Part shown: positions 43,327 to 51,269 of the stretch, piece after piece
Layout of the letters: every line of letters starts with the position of its first letter
How positions within the stretch are numbered: the first letter of the stretch is position 1
NCBI RefSeq assembly: GCF_029948125.1
Contig: NZ_JASAMB010000025.1
Coordinates: 1 to 64,000, forward strand
Direction: 5' to 3'
DNA: 64,000 bases
Origin: Catellatospora sp. KI3
GTDB taxonomy: Bacteria > Actinomycetota > Actinomycetes > Mycobacteriales > Micromonosporaceae
Notes under the pieces: generated by a model
Databases searched by the model: none
Seen by the model: only the letters and a program-made list of their open reading frames with translations
What the model was told of the DNA's origin: nothing
Made by a program: the position numbers and the translations under genes

Positions 43327-44409
43327 ATGAGTGACGTCGATGTCCGCGCCCCGCAGGTGGCGTCGGTGGCAGTACGGTTTCCCGCGCACCGCTACCAGCA
43401 GGAGGACATCGTCGCCGAGTTCGCGCAGCTCTGCCTGCCCGCCCCGCACCCCTCCCGCGACGTCTTCGCCCGCTTCGGCCGCAACACCGGCGTACGCACC
43501 CGGCACCTGGCCCTGCCCCTGGACAGCTACGCCGGCCTGACCGGCTTCACCCAGGCCAACGACCACTTCATCGAGATCGCGCTGGAGCTGGGCGAGGCGG
43601 CGCTGCGCGCCGCGCTGGACGAGGCGGGAGTGGACGCGAGCGAGGTCGATCTGATCGCGACGACCAGCGTGACCGGCCTGGCGGTGCCGTCGCTGGAGGC
43701 GCGGTTGGCGCAGCGGGTGGGTCTGCGCCCGGACGTGAAGCGGCTGCCGCTGTTCGGGCTGGGCTGTGTCGCGGGCGCCGCCGGAGTGGCCCGGCTGCAC
43801 GACTACCTGCGCGCCTGGCCGGGCCATACGGCGGTGCTGCTGGCGGTGGAGCTGTGCTCGCTGACGCTGCAGCAGGAGGACACCACGGCGGCGAACCTGG
43901 TCGCGACGAGCCTGTTCGGGGACGGGGCGGCGGCGGTGGTGCTGGTGGGCGGCGACCGGCCGGTGCCGGGGCCGGGTCGGCCGCGGGTGCTGGCCACGCG
44001 CAGCCGCCTGTACCCGGACACCGAGCAGGTGATGGGCTGGCGGATCGGGTCGACCGGCTTCCGGATCGTGCTGTCGACCGAGGTCGCCCCGATCGCCGAG
44101 CGGTATCTCGGCGACGACGTGCGCGGGTTCCTCGCCGAGTTCGACCTGGTCCCGGGCGATGTCGGCACGTGGGTGTGCCATCCCGGGGGTCCGAAGGTGA
44201 TCGACACGGTGGAGCGGGTGCTGGGGCTGCCCGCGGTGGCGCTGGAGCCGACGCGCCGGTCGCTGTCGGCGCGCGGGAACCTGTCGTCGGTGTCGGTGCT
44301 GGACGTGCTGCACGCCGGCGTGGCCGATCCGCCGCCGCCGGGTACGCCGGGCCTGATGATCGCTATGGGTCCGGGGTTCTGCTCCGAGCTCGTGCTGCTG
44401 GAGTGGTGA
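43327..44409 (+). CDS. Type III polyketide synthase (alkylresorcinol/alkylpyrone type)
   Basis: This 360-aa chalcone-synthase-fold enzyme has catalytic Cys147 (GLGCVAGAAG), His285 (VCHPGGPKV) and Asn318 (ARGNLSSVSVLD). It condenses a fatty acyl starter with malonyl-CoA. The two downstream genes, a membrane methyltransferase and an FAD monooxygenase, each overlap by 4 bp; the trio resembles the srsABC phenolic-lipid operon of Streptomyces griseus. It starts at ATG 43327 (GTG 43324 is also possible). Confidence 0.92.
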   Translation: MSDVDVRAPQVASVAVRFPAHRYQQEDIVAEFAQLCLPAPHPSRDVFARFGRNTGVRTRHLALPLDSYAGLTGFTQANDHFIEIALELGEAALRAALDEAGVDASEVDLIATTSVTGLAVPSLEARLAQRVGLRPDVKRLPLFGLGCVAGAAGVARLHDYLRAWPGHTAVLLAVELCSLTLQQEDTTAANLVATSLFGDGAAAVVLVGGDRPVPGPGRPRVLATRSRLYPDTEQVMGWRIGSTGFRIVLSTEVAPIAERYLGDDVRGFLAEFDLVPGDVGTWVCHPGGPKVIDTVERVLGLPAVALEPTRRSLSARGNLSSVSVLDVLHAGVADPPPPGTPGLMIAMGPGFCSELVLLEW

Positions 44410-44924
44410 GCGTGCTGCCGTACACGATGCTGGTCGTCGCGGTCGGGGTCGAGCGCGTGGTGGAGCTGGTCGTCTCCCGGCGGCATGCCGCCTGGGCGCT
44501 GGCCAGGGGCGGCCGCGAGTTCGGGCGCGGGCACTATCCGGCGATGGTGGCGATCCACACGGGACTGCTGGTGGGCTGCGTGGCCGAGGTGTGGCTGGCC
44601 GACCGGCCGTTCCTGCCGGTGCTCGGCTGGAGCATGCTGGCGCTGGTGGCGGCGAGCCAGGCGCTGCGCTGGTGGTGCGTGGCCACGCTGGGACCGCGCT
44701 GGAACACGCTGGTGATCGTGGTGCCGGGGCTGCCGCTGGTGGACCGGGGCCCGTACCGGTGGCTGCGGCATCCCAACTACGTCGCGGTGGTGGTCGAGGG
44801 GATCGCGTTGCCGCTGGTGCACACCGCGTGGGTGACGGCGCTGCTGTTCACGCTGGCCAACGCCGCGGTGCTGGCGGTGCGGATCCGGGTGGAGAACGCG
44901 GCGCTGGCGCAGGCCGCCGCGTGA
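44406..44924 (+). CDS. Isoprenylcysteine carboxyl methyltransferase-like membrane methyltransferase (SrsB-like)
   Basis: This protein of about 172 aa has five or so transmembrane helices and the ICMT-family motif DRGPYRWLRHPNYVAVVVEG. In srs-type operons this protein O-methylates the polyketide's phenolic hydroxyl. GTG 44406 overlaps the PKS stop (GTGA), and the next gene overlaps its own stop in the same way. Confidence 0.88.
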   Translation: MSVLPYTMLVVAVGVERVVELVVSRRHAAWALARGGREFGRGHYPAMVAIHTGLLVGCVAEVWLADRPFLPVLGWSMLALVAASQALRWWCVATLGPRWNTLVIVVPGLPLVDRGPYRWLRHPNYVAVVVEGIALPLVHTAWVTALLFTLANAAVLAVRIRVENAALAQAAA

Positions 44925-45952
44925 GCCGCGACGCCGACCTGCTGGTCGTCGGCGGCGGTCCGGCCGGGTTGGCCACCGCGCTGCTGGCCCGGCGGGCCGG
45001 GCTGTCGGTGGTGGTCGCCGAGCCCCGGGACGCGCCGATCGACAAGGCTTGCGGCGAGGGCCTGATGCCCGGCGGCCTGGCCCGGCTGCTGGACCTGGGC
45101 GTCGATCCGGCCGGGGTGCCGCTCCACGGCATCGCCTACCGGGGCCCGGACCGGGTGGTCGACGCCAGGTTCGCGGCGGGTCCGGGCCGCGGCGTGCGCC
45201 GCACGGTGCTGCAGGCCGCGCTGCACGCGGCGGCGCAGCGGGCGGGGGTCGGCTGGGTGCGCCACCGGGTCACCGGCCTGGTGCAGGAGCCCGGTGCGGT
45301 CGTCGCGGCGGGGGTACGGGCGAACTGGCTCGTCGGCGCCGACGGCCTGCACTCCCGGGTGGCGCGGGCGGCGGGCATCGCCTCGTCCGGCGGCTCGCCG
45401 CGCCGCTACGGCCTGCGCCGCCACTGGCGGGTGGCGCCCTGGTCGGAGCTGGTCGAGGTGTGGTGGTCGCCGTACGCGGAGGCGTATGTGACCCCGGTCG
45501 CGCCCGACGAGGTAGGCGTCGCGATCCTGCACCGCCGGGCCGGGGCGTCGTACGCGGAGCTGCTGGCGGGGTTTCCGGGGCTGGCGGCCAGGCTGGCCGG
45601 GGCGGCGCCGACCGGACCGGTGCACGGGGCCGGGCCGCTGCGGCGCCGGGTGCGCGAACGGGTACGGGGCCGGGTGCTGCTGGTCGGCGACGCGGCCGGG
45701 TACGAGGACGCGCTGACCGGCGAGGGGATCAGCCTCGCGTTCGGGCAGGCCGAGGCGGCGGTGGCCGTGATCGTGGCCGGGCGGCCGGAGCGCTACGAGG
45801 CGCAGTGGCGGCGCGGCACCCGCACGTACCGGCTGCTCACCCGGGGTCTGGTGCTGGCCACGGTGCCGCGCCCGCTGCGTCGCGCGGTGGTGCCGGCGTG
45901 CGCGGCCGCCCCGGCCCTGTTCGGGCGGATCGTGAACCTGCTCGCGGGCTGA
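44921..45952 (+). CDS. FAD-dependent monooxygenase (geranylgeranyl-reductase/SrsC-like)
   Basis: This 343-aa flavoprotein has the N-terminal dinucleotide fold LLVVGGGPAGLATALLARRA, substrate-side KACGEGLMPGGL, the middle VGADGLHSRV and FAD-binding VLLVGDAAGYEDALTGEGIS. In the phenolic-lipid pathway the third gene hydroxylates the ring toward a quinone. GTG 44921 overlaps the upstream stop. Confidence 0.9.
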   Translation: MSRDADLLVVGGGPAGLATALLARRAGLSVVVAEPRDAPIDKACGEGLMPGGLARLLDLGVDPAGVPLHGIAYRGPDRVVDARFAAGPGRGVRRTVLQAALHAAAQRAGVGWVRHRVTGLVQEPGAVVAAGVRANWLVGADGLHSRVARAAGIASSGGSPRRYGLRRHWRVAPWSELVEVWWSPYAEAYVTPVAPDEVGVAILHRRAGASYAELLAGFPGLAARLAGAAPTGPVHGAGPLRRRVRERVRGRVLLVGDAAGYEDALTGEGISLAFGQAEAAVAVIVAGRPERYEAQWRRGTRTYRLLTRGLVLATVPRPLRRAVVPACAAAPALFGRIVNLLAG

Positions 45953-45958
45953 TGTGAG

Positions 45959-45991
45959 CCGGTTCACCGGAGATCATCTTCCCGGAACCGG
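45959..45991 (+). terminator. Weak hairpin after the polyketide operon
   Basis: CCGGTTC (45959-45965) and GAACCGG (45985-45991) form a 7-bp stem with a 19-nt loop, just after the last gene of the operon. It may terminate transcription before mscL. Confidence 0.35.
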
Positions 45992-46036
45992 TGTCGTGGC
46001 TGGGAGCATCACCGCTGCTGACGTACGGTGAGGTGC

Positions 46037-46474
46037 ATGCTGAACGGCTTCAAGAACTTCGTCATGCGCGGCAACGTGGTCGACCTGGCGGTCGGTGTGG
46101 TGATCGGTGCCGCCTTCACGACCCTGGTCAACCAGTTCACCGCCTCGTTCCTGCAGCCCCTGATCAAGATGATCGGCGCTGGTGGTGACGTCTCCGGTCT
46201 GAAATTCGAGCTGCCCGGCGTGAACAACGCGATCGACCTGGGCGCGTTCATCAACGCGGTGATCACGTTCGTGCTGACGGCGGCGGTGCTGTACTTCCTG
46301 GTCGTGCTGCCGATGAACAAGCTGGCGGAGCGGCGGGACCAGGGCAAGGAGCCCGAGCCGAAGCCCATCACCGAGGACATCCGGTTGCTGACGGAGATCC
46401 GGGACGCGCTGGTCGCCGGGCGGGTGCCGACGCAGGCCGCGCGCACCGAGGCCGAGCAGTCCGCCGACCGCTGA
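46037..46474 (+). CDS. mscL: Large-conductance mechanosensitive channel MscL
   Basis: This 145-aa protein has helix S1 (MLNGFKNFVMRGNVVDLAVG, then VVIGAAFTTLV), a periplasmic loop, transmembrane helix 2 (VITFVLTAAVLYFLVVLPMN) and a cytosolic helix. The homopentamer opens under membrane tension to release solutes. GGTGAGG lies 3-4 nt before ATG 46037. It converges on the kinase gene with 4 nt between. Confidence 0.95.
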   Translation: MLNGFKNFVMRGNVVDLAVGVVIGAAFTTLVNQFTASFLQPLIKMIGAGGDVSGLKFELPGVNNAIDLGAFINAVITFVLTAAVLYFLVVLPMNKLAERRDQGKEPEPKPITEDIRLLTEIRDALVAGRVPTQAARTEAEQSADR

Positions 46475-46478
46475 CCGG

Positions 46479-48653
46479 TCAGGGCTGCGGTTCCAGGGCC
46501 ACCGCCAGCACGTCGGGCTCGTTGGAGTCGGGGAACGGCGGCTGGCGCAGCACCAGGTACGCCAGCGGCGGCCGGATGAGCAGCACCTCCACCGCGCCCT
46601 CGTCGGCGGCGGGCAGCGGCGCGTTCCAGGCGGTCCGGCCGTCCGGGGTGATCGCCGCGATGTGCTCCTCCCCGACGACGTAGAGCGTCCTGCTGTCGGG
46701 GGCGACGGCCAGGCGCGAGCCGCGCAGGTTCGGCCCGAGCCAGGCGTCGTCGCCGTCGGCGAGGCGGAACGCCACGATCCGGTCGGCACCGAGGACCACC
46801 TGGTCGCCGAAGAGGGTCATGGTGGCCACGGGCTTGTCCCACTCGCGCCGCCAGACCAGGCTGCCGTTCGACAGCCGCATGAGCCGGACCTCGGCGCCGT
46901 CGCGTACCAGCAGCTGCTCGCCGACCAGGCGCGCTTCGGCGACGGCCCAGCCCTGGTCCGGCGGCGGCCCGTCCGGTCCGCCGGGTCCGCCGGGTCCGTC
47001 TCCCGGTCCGCCGGGGCCGCCACCGTGCGGGCCCTGGTCCGGACCGGCCTGGAACTGCTGCTGCCAGGCGCGGTCGCCCGAGCCCGCTGCCCGCAGCGTG
47101 ATGGTCACGGTGCTGCCGGACTGGCTGCGGGTGACCAGCCAGCGCGAGTCGGCGGTCAGCGGCTGCTCCGGCGACGGCAGCTCCCAACTGCGCACCCCGG
47201 CCCGGGTGTACGCGAGCAGCTTCGCGTTCTGCTGGATGAAGGCCAGCTCGGGGCTGGTCAGCGCGGCGGTGACGGTGCCGGTCGTGTCGACGTCGAACTC
47301 GACGCCGCCGGAGCTGGCGTTGACCCGCCAGATCTTCGAGCCGCCGGTCACCAGCACCGACGGGCCCCAGTCGTACACCGACAGCTGCTGGGCGCCGTTG
47401 AGCTGCCTGGTCCAGACCTCCTTGTCGTCGCGGACGTCGCGGGCGAAGACGCGGGTGCCGCGGGCGCCGATGATCCGGCCCTTGCTGTCGATGACCAGCC
47501 GGTGCTTCTCCGCCGTGGCGTGCGAGGCGGCCTGGGCCACCACGTCGCCCCGGCCGCCGGTGTCACCGGTGCGGCTCGGGTCCGGTTCGTCGGAGACGAT
47601 GTGCAGGCTGGGCTGCGGGCTGGCCTGAGCGTTCGGGGAGCCGGAGCCGCGGCCCAGGGCCCAGCCGACGCCGGCGATGAGTGCGGCCCCGCCGCCTACG
47701 CCGGCGATGAACAGGGTACGGCGGGACAGGCGCGGCAGCCGGGAGGGCGCCGGGTGCGGCCAGCCCTCCGGCGGGGTAGGCGGGTTGAGCGGCCCGCCGC
47801 CGGGCAGCGCCCCAGGCGCCTTGGCCTCGTACCAGCCGGGGGTGGGGCCAGACACGCCGGTGCCGATGAGGATGCGCGCCAGTTCGACCGCGGTCGGCCG
47901 GTCCTGCGGGCGCAGGCTGATGCACCGTACGATGAACGGCCGCAGCGTCGGCGACAGCCTGCTCAGGTCGAAGCGGCCCTGCGTGACCTGGTTGATCTGC
48001 TCGAACATGCTGCCGCCGGAGATCAGCGTGCGGCCGGTGGCGGCGAAGTACAGCAGCGCGCCCAGCGAGAACACGTCCCCTGGCGGGCCGCTCTCCTCGC
48101 CCTGGATCCGCTCCGGCGCCATGTACGACGGCGTGCCCACGTTGACGCTGGTGGTCATCCGCTCATCGGCGGCGTCCAGGGCGATGCCGAAGTCGATGAT
48201 GTGCGGGCCGTCGTCGTCGAGCAGCACGTTGGCCGGCTTGAGGTCGCGGTGGGTCAGCCCGACCCGGTGGATCGAGGCCAGCGCCTCGGCCAGTCCGGTC
48301 GCCAGCGTCAGCACCGCCGGCTCCGGCAGCGGCCCCTGCTCGGCCACCTGGCGCTCCAGGCTGGGGCCGTCGATGAACGCCGTCGCCAGCCACGGCGCCT
48401 CGGCCTGGGTGTCGGCGTCGACCACGGCCGCGGTGAACAGCGGGCTGACCGAGCGCGCGGCGGCGACCTCGCGGGCGAACCGGCGCCGGAACACCGGGTC
48501 GGCGGCGAGCTCCGGCCGGATCACCTTGACGGCCACGCGGCGTCCGCTGGGGGAGTGTCCCAGGTAGACGCGGCCCATGCCGCCGCCACCGAGGACCCCT
48601 GCCAGCCGGTACGAGCCGACGGAGATGGGGTCTGAGGTTTCCAGCGGACGCAT
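46479..48653 (-). CDS. Ser/Thr protein kinase with extracytoplasmic PQQ/WD-like domain
   Basis: This 724-aa protein has a kinase domain (residues about 14-265) with GGGGMGRVY, Lys43 in AVKVIRP, HRDLKPANVL (135-144), IDFG (153-156) and GTPSYMAPE. A Pro-rich juxtamembrane region, one transmembrane helix (LFIAGVGGGAALIAGVGWAL) and a beta-propeller-like C-terminal domain of about 380 residues (repeated W-x-L blades) follow. It has a Gly/Pro-rich low-complexity insert. It is probably a sensor kinase of the PknD-like type with unknown ligand. Confidence 0.93.
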   Translation of the reverse strand: MRPLETSDPISVGSYRLAGVLGGGGMGRVYLGHSPSGRRVAVKVIRPELAADPVFRRRFAREVAAARSVSPLFTAAVVDADTQAEAPWLATAFIDGPSLERQVAEQGPLPEPAVLTLATGLAEALASIHRVGLTHRDLKPANVLLDDDGPHIIDFGIALDAADERMTTSVNVGTPSYMAPERIQGEESGPPGDVFSLGALLYFAATGRTLISGGSMFEQINQVTQGRFDLSRLSPTLRPFIVRCISLRPQDRPTAVELARILIGTGVSGPTPGWYEAKAPGALPGGGPLNPPTPPEGWPHPAPSRLPRLSRRTLFIAGVGGGAALIAGVGWALGRGSGSPNAQASPQPSLHIVSDEPDPSRTGDTGGRGDVVAQAASHATAEKHRLVIDSKGRIIGARGTRVFARDVRDDKEVWTRQLNGAQQLSVYDWGPSVLVTGGSKIWRVNASSGGVEFDVDTTGTVTAALTSPELAFIQQNAKLLAYTRAGVRSWELPSPEQPLTADSRWLVTRSQSGSTVTITLRAAGSGDRAWQQQFQAGPDQGPHGGGPGGPGDGPGGPGGPDGPPPDQGWAVAEARLVGEQLLVRDGAEVRLMRLSNGSLVWRREWDKPVATMTLFGDQVVLGADRIVAFRLADGDDAWLGPNLRGSRLAVAPDSRTLYVVGEEHIAAITPDGRTAWNAPLPAADEGAVEVLLIRPPLAYLVLRQPPFPDSNEPDVLAVALEPQP

Positions 48654-48881
48654 AGCTCACCCTCATACACGATTCAACTAAATCCCGGCGGCATACTATC
48701 CCCGTCGATCCCTCGATTCGCACACTGCGACACGGACCTATTTCCGGATCGGACGGACCGCGTCGCCGGTACCGGCGCTGTCACGGGCTGACCGCTCGGC
48801 GGCCCCCGATCGTGGCCGTGCGGCCGTCCGCCCGGACCGCCGCGAGGCTCACCCGTTAGAACGCCTGTGCTAGATCGGGTG

Positions 48882-48887
48882 TATCAT
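48882..48887 (+). promoter_or_regulatory. Candidate -10 of the AlkB-like gene, leaderless
   Basis: TATCAT is followed after 7 nt by the ATG, so the transcript is probably leaderless. The expected -35 position reads GAACGC, not a sigma-70 consensus, which suggests an activator or alternative sigma factor, such as a DNA-damage regulator. Confidence 0.35.
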
Positions 48888-48894
48888 CGCAGCC

Positions 48895-49521
48895 ATGGCC
48901 CCAGTCGCGCATCAGCCGTCGATGTTCGACCTCGCCGAGCAGGCGAGTCTGGGACCGCTCGCCCCGACCCGGCACGAGCTGGCCCGGGGCGCCTGGGTCG
49001 ACCATCTGCCCGGCTGGGTCGCCGGCTCGGAGACGGTGCTGCAGACGCTGCTCGACGAGGTCGCCTGGCGCGCCGAACGCCGCGAGATGTACGACCGCGA
49101 CGTCGACGTCCCGCGCCTGCTGCGCTGGTACGGCCCGGACGAGCCGCTGCCGCACCGGGTGCTGGCCGAGGCGCGCGAGCGGCTCAGCTCGCACTACGCC
49201 GCCGAGCTGGGCGAGCCGTTCGTCAGCGCGGGCATGTGCCTCTACCGCGACGGCCGCGACAGCGTCGCCTGGCACGGCGACACCCTCGGCAGGGGCGCCC
49301 GGCAGGACACCATGGTCGCGATCGTGTCGTTCGGCGAGCCCCGGCCGCTGCTGCTGCGCCCGCGCGGCGGCGGCGACAGCATCAGGTTCCCGCTCGGCCA
49401 CGGCGACCTGGTCGTGATGGGCGGCTCCTGCCAGCGCACCTGGGAGCACTGCATCCCGAAGACGGCCCGCCACGTCGGCCCGCGCGTCAGCGTGCAGTTC
49501 CGCCCGGTGAACGTGGCCTGA
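48895..49521 (+). CDS. AlkB-like 2OG-Fe(II) dioxygenase
   Basis: This 208-aa protein has the iron ligands in VAWHGDT (HxD) and WEHCIPK (His), and the 2-oxoglutarate arginine in GPRVSVQFR. It repairs alkylated DNA/RNA bases by oxidative demethylation. Its N-terminal 50 residues are typical of actinobacterial AlkB. It lacks a ribosome-binding site in front of ATG 48895. Confidence 0.9.
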   Translation: MAPVAHQPSMFDLAEQASLGPLAPTRHELARGAWVDHLPGWVAGSETVLQTLLDEVAWRAERREMYDRDVDVPRLLRWYGPDEPLPHRVLAEARERLSSHYAAELGEPFVSAGMCLYRDGRDSVAWHGDTLGRGARQDTMVAIVSFGEPRPLLLRPRGGGDSIRFPLGHGDLVVMGGSCQRTWEHCIPKTARHVGPRVSVQFRPVNVA

Positions 49522-49576
49522 CCCGTCCGCCGCCAGACTGCAGCGGCATGGGGACCCGCATCGGCTAGGGCCGGGT

Positions 49577-49777
49577 GGTGAACGACCTGGCCGGGCTCGG
49601 ATTCACCGAACTCACCGGCGTCGACGCGACGGCGGGGTCTGCCGCGATCACGAACCAGCCCGCCTGCGCGCCCTGCTGTCCGAATGCGACCCGCTGCGCC
49701 AGGGGCCCGTCGCCCTCACCACCATGAACGGCAACCCCAGCCAGGCCCTCCGACTCCTCGCCCGCCTGCGGCGTTAG
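49577..49777 (+). pseudogene. Remnant of a protein gene ending at repeat C1
   Basis: Two short sense-like segments in different frames (NDLAGLGFTELTGVDATAG from 49577, and DHEPARLRALLSECDPLRQG onward to a TAG at 49775) suggest a decayed gene. Its last stop codon is provided by the family C repeat. I do not recognise the family. Confidence 0.35.
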
Positions 49778-49826
49778 GAAGGGCCCCTTCCACTACGTAT
49801 TGCGATAAGAAGGGTCCCTTCCTTAC
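49773..49826 (+). repeat. Family C inverted repeat, copy 1 (54 bp)
   Basis: Two self-complementary units, GGAAGGGCCCCTTCC and GAAGGGTCCCTTC, are separated by a short A/T-rich spacer and bounded by GTTAG and CTTAC. Three other copies of exactly 54 bp occur at 55562, 60367 and 62425. It lies between the pseudogene and the ThrE-like gene. Confidence 0.92.
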
Positions 49827-49878
49827 CTGTGGGCGGGGGCTTCTGCGGGGGAGGATCTTGGGTGATACTGCGGCGGTG

Positions 49879-51111
49879 ATGCTGCCCCCCGAGGACATGC
49901 TGGAGTTCTTCCGCAAGTGCGGAGCCGCCCTGTGCCTGGCCGGGGAGACGGCCAGCCGCATCCCGGAGGAGCTGTCGGCGCTGGCCGACGCGTACGGGCT
50001 GCGCGACGTGGAGTTCCTGGTGGTGCCCACGGGCGTGTTCGTGCGGGTGGCCGGAGAGGGCGGAGTCACCGTCGACTTCGCCAACGCCGACAAGGCCCCG
50101 CTGCGGCTGGACCAGGTCGACGCGCTGTACAAGCTGATGGAGCAGGTCAAGGCGGTGCCGGTGCCGCCCGCCGAGGCGATCATGCAGCTTGAGGAGATCA
50201 TGGCGGCGCCGCCGCGGTTCGGCGCGATCGTGTCCGTGCTCGGGCACGGGGTGCTGACCGTCGGGATCGGCCTGATGTTCGTCCGCGAGGCGCGGGCGCT
50301 GCTGATCCTGGCCGGGCTCGGCCTGCTGGTCGGCATCCTGCGGCTGCTCGCCGACCGGGTGCACGTGCTGTCACTGGCGCTGCCGGTCGCCGCGGCGATG
50401 GCGGTGACCGTGGTGGCGTACCGGTTCAGTCCGCAGGTGGGCACCGACCCCGCGAGCCTGCTGATCCCACCGCTGGCCACGTTCCTGCCCGGCGCGGCGC
50501 TGACGCTGGGAGCGCAGGAGATGGTGACCCGCTCGATCATCAGCGGCGCCAGCCGCCTGGTCGCCGGGGTGTACGTGCTGCTGCTGCTCACCTTCGGCAT
50601 CTACGCCGGCATGCAGCTGGCCGGACCCGGCCCCCTCGCACCGGCGCCCGACCGGCTCGGCCTGTGGGCCGCGTGGGCGGGGGTCGTCCTGTTCGGGCTC
50701 GGCATCTTCATCTACAGCTCCGCCCCGGCCCGCTCGCTGCCCTGGCTGCTGCTCACCCTGCTCATCGCGTACGGCGCCCAGTACGGTGCCGGCCTGCTCG
50801 CCGACAGCCTGTTCGCCGCCTTCGTCGGCGGCCTGGTGATCGTGCCGATGGCGATCGTGGTGCAGCGGCTGGGCGGCCCGCCCGCCCAGGTGGTCTTCCT
50901 GCCCGCGTTCTGGCTGCTGGTGCCCGGCGCACTCGGCCTGATCGGCACCACGGGCGCGACCGGCCTGCTCGCCCTGGCCCCCGGCGGCAAGTCCAACCTG
51001 GTCACCGCCCTGCTGACGGTGGTCGCGGTATCCCTCGGCGTCCTCGTCGGCTCCAGCCTCATGGCCAACGTCAAGGAATCCTCCCGCCTCGCGACGGCCC
51101 GCGCGGTCTGA
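49879..51111 (+). CDS. ThrE-like threonine/serine exporter
   Basis: This protein of about 410 aa has an N-terminal cytosolic domain (residues 1-110) and about ten transmembrane helices, in the DUF1212 + DUF3815 order of ThrE. Typical segments are DVEFLVVPTGVFVRV and the FLPGAALTLGAQEMVTRSI loop. It exports threonine or serine. ATG 49879 is chosen over GTG 49876; earlier starts in the frame would translate repeat C1. Confidence 0.85.
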   Translation: MLPPEDMLEFFRKCGAALCLAGETASRIPEELSALADAYGLRDVEFLVVPTGVFVRVAGEGGVTVDFANADKAPLRLDQVDALYKLMEQVKAVPVPPAEAIMQLEEIMAAPPRFGAIVSVLGHGVLTVGIGLMFVREARALLILAGLGLLVGILRLLADRVHVLSLALPVAAAMAVTVVAYRFSPQVGTDPASLLIPPLATFLPGAALTLGAQEMVTRSIISGASRLVAGVYVLLLLTFGIYAGMQLAGPGPLAPAPDRLGLWAAWAGVVLFGLGIFIYSSAPARSLPWLLLTLLIAYGAQYGAGLLADSLFAAFVGGLVIVPMAIVVQRLGGPPAQVVFLPAFWLLVPGALGLIGTTGATGLLALAPGGKSNLVTALLTVVAVSLGVLVGSSLMANVKESSRLATARAV

Positions 51112-51152
51112 TCAGACCGCGCGGGCGCGGCGTCCGGCTGGGCCGACCGTTC

Positions 51153-51216
51153 GTGCGGTTTCGGGGAAAGTGCACGAATGCGGGCCAAGATTCCCGCACT
51201 TTCCCTGAAACTGCAC
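51153..51216 (+). repeat. Family B inverted repeat, copy 3 (64 bp)
   Basis: 21-nt arms (51153-51173, 51196-51216) with two mismatches and a 22-nt spacer lie between the 3' ends of the ThrE-like and helicase genes. The inner arm bases AAAGTGC/GCACTTT differ from AAACTGC/GCAGTTT of copy 2 in a paired way. It may terminate both convergent transcripts. Confidence 0.9.
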
Positions 51217-51269
51217 GAACCCGCGCCGAACCCGCGCGCCTGGCCCGAGGGTGAGCGCGCGGGAGCGGG

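Noticed and set aside
45974-46789. Minus-strand frames opposite mscL
   Set aside because: They lie opposite a clear MscL coding sequence and have shadow composition.
49684-49878. Upstream extension of the ThrE-like frame
   Set aside because: It would translate the family C repeat and the pseudogene remnant and is not typical of ThrE N-termini.
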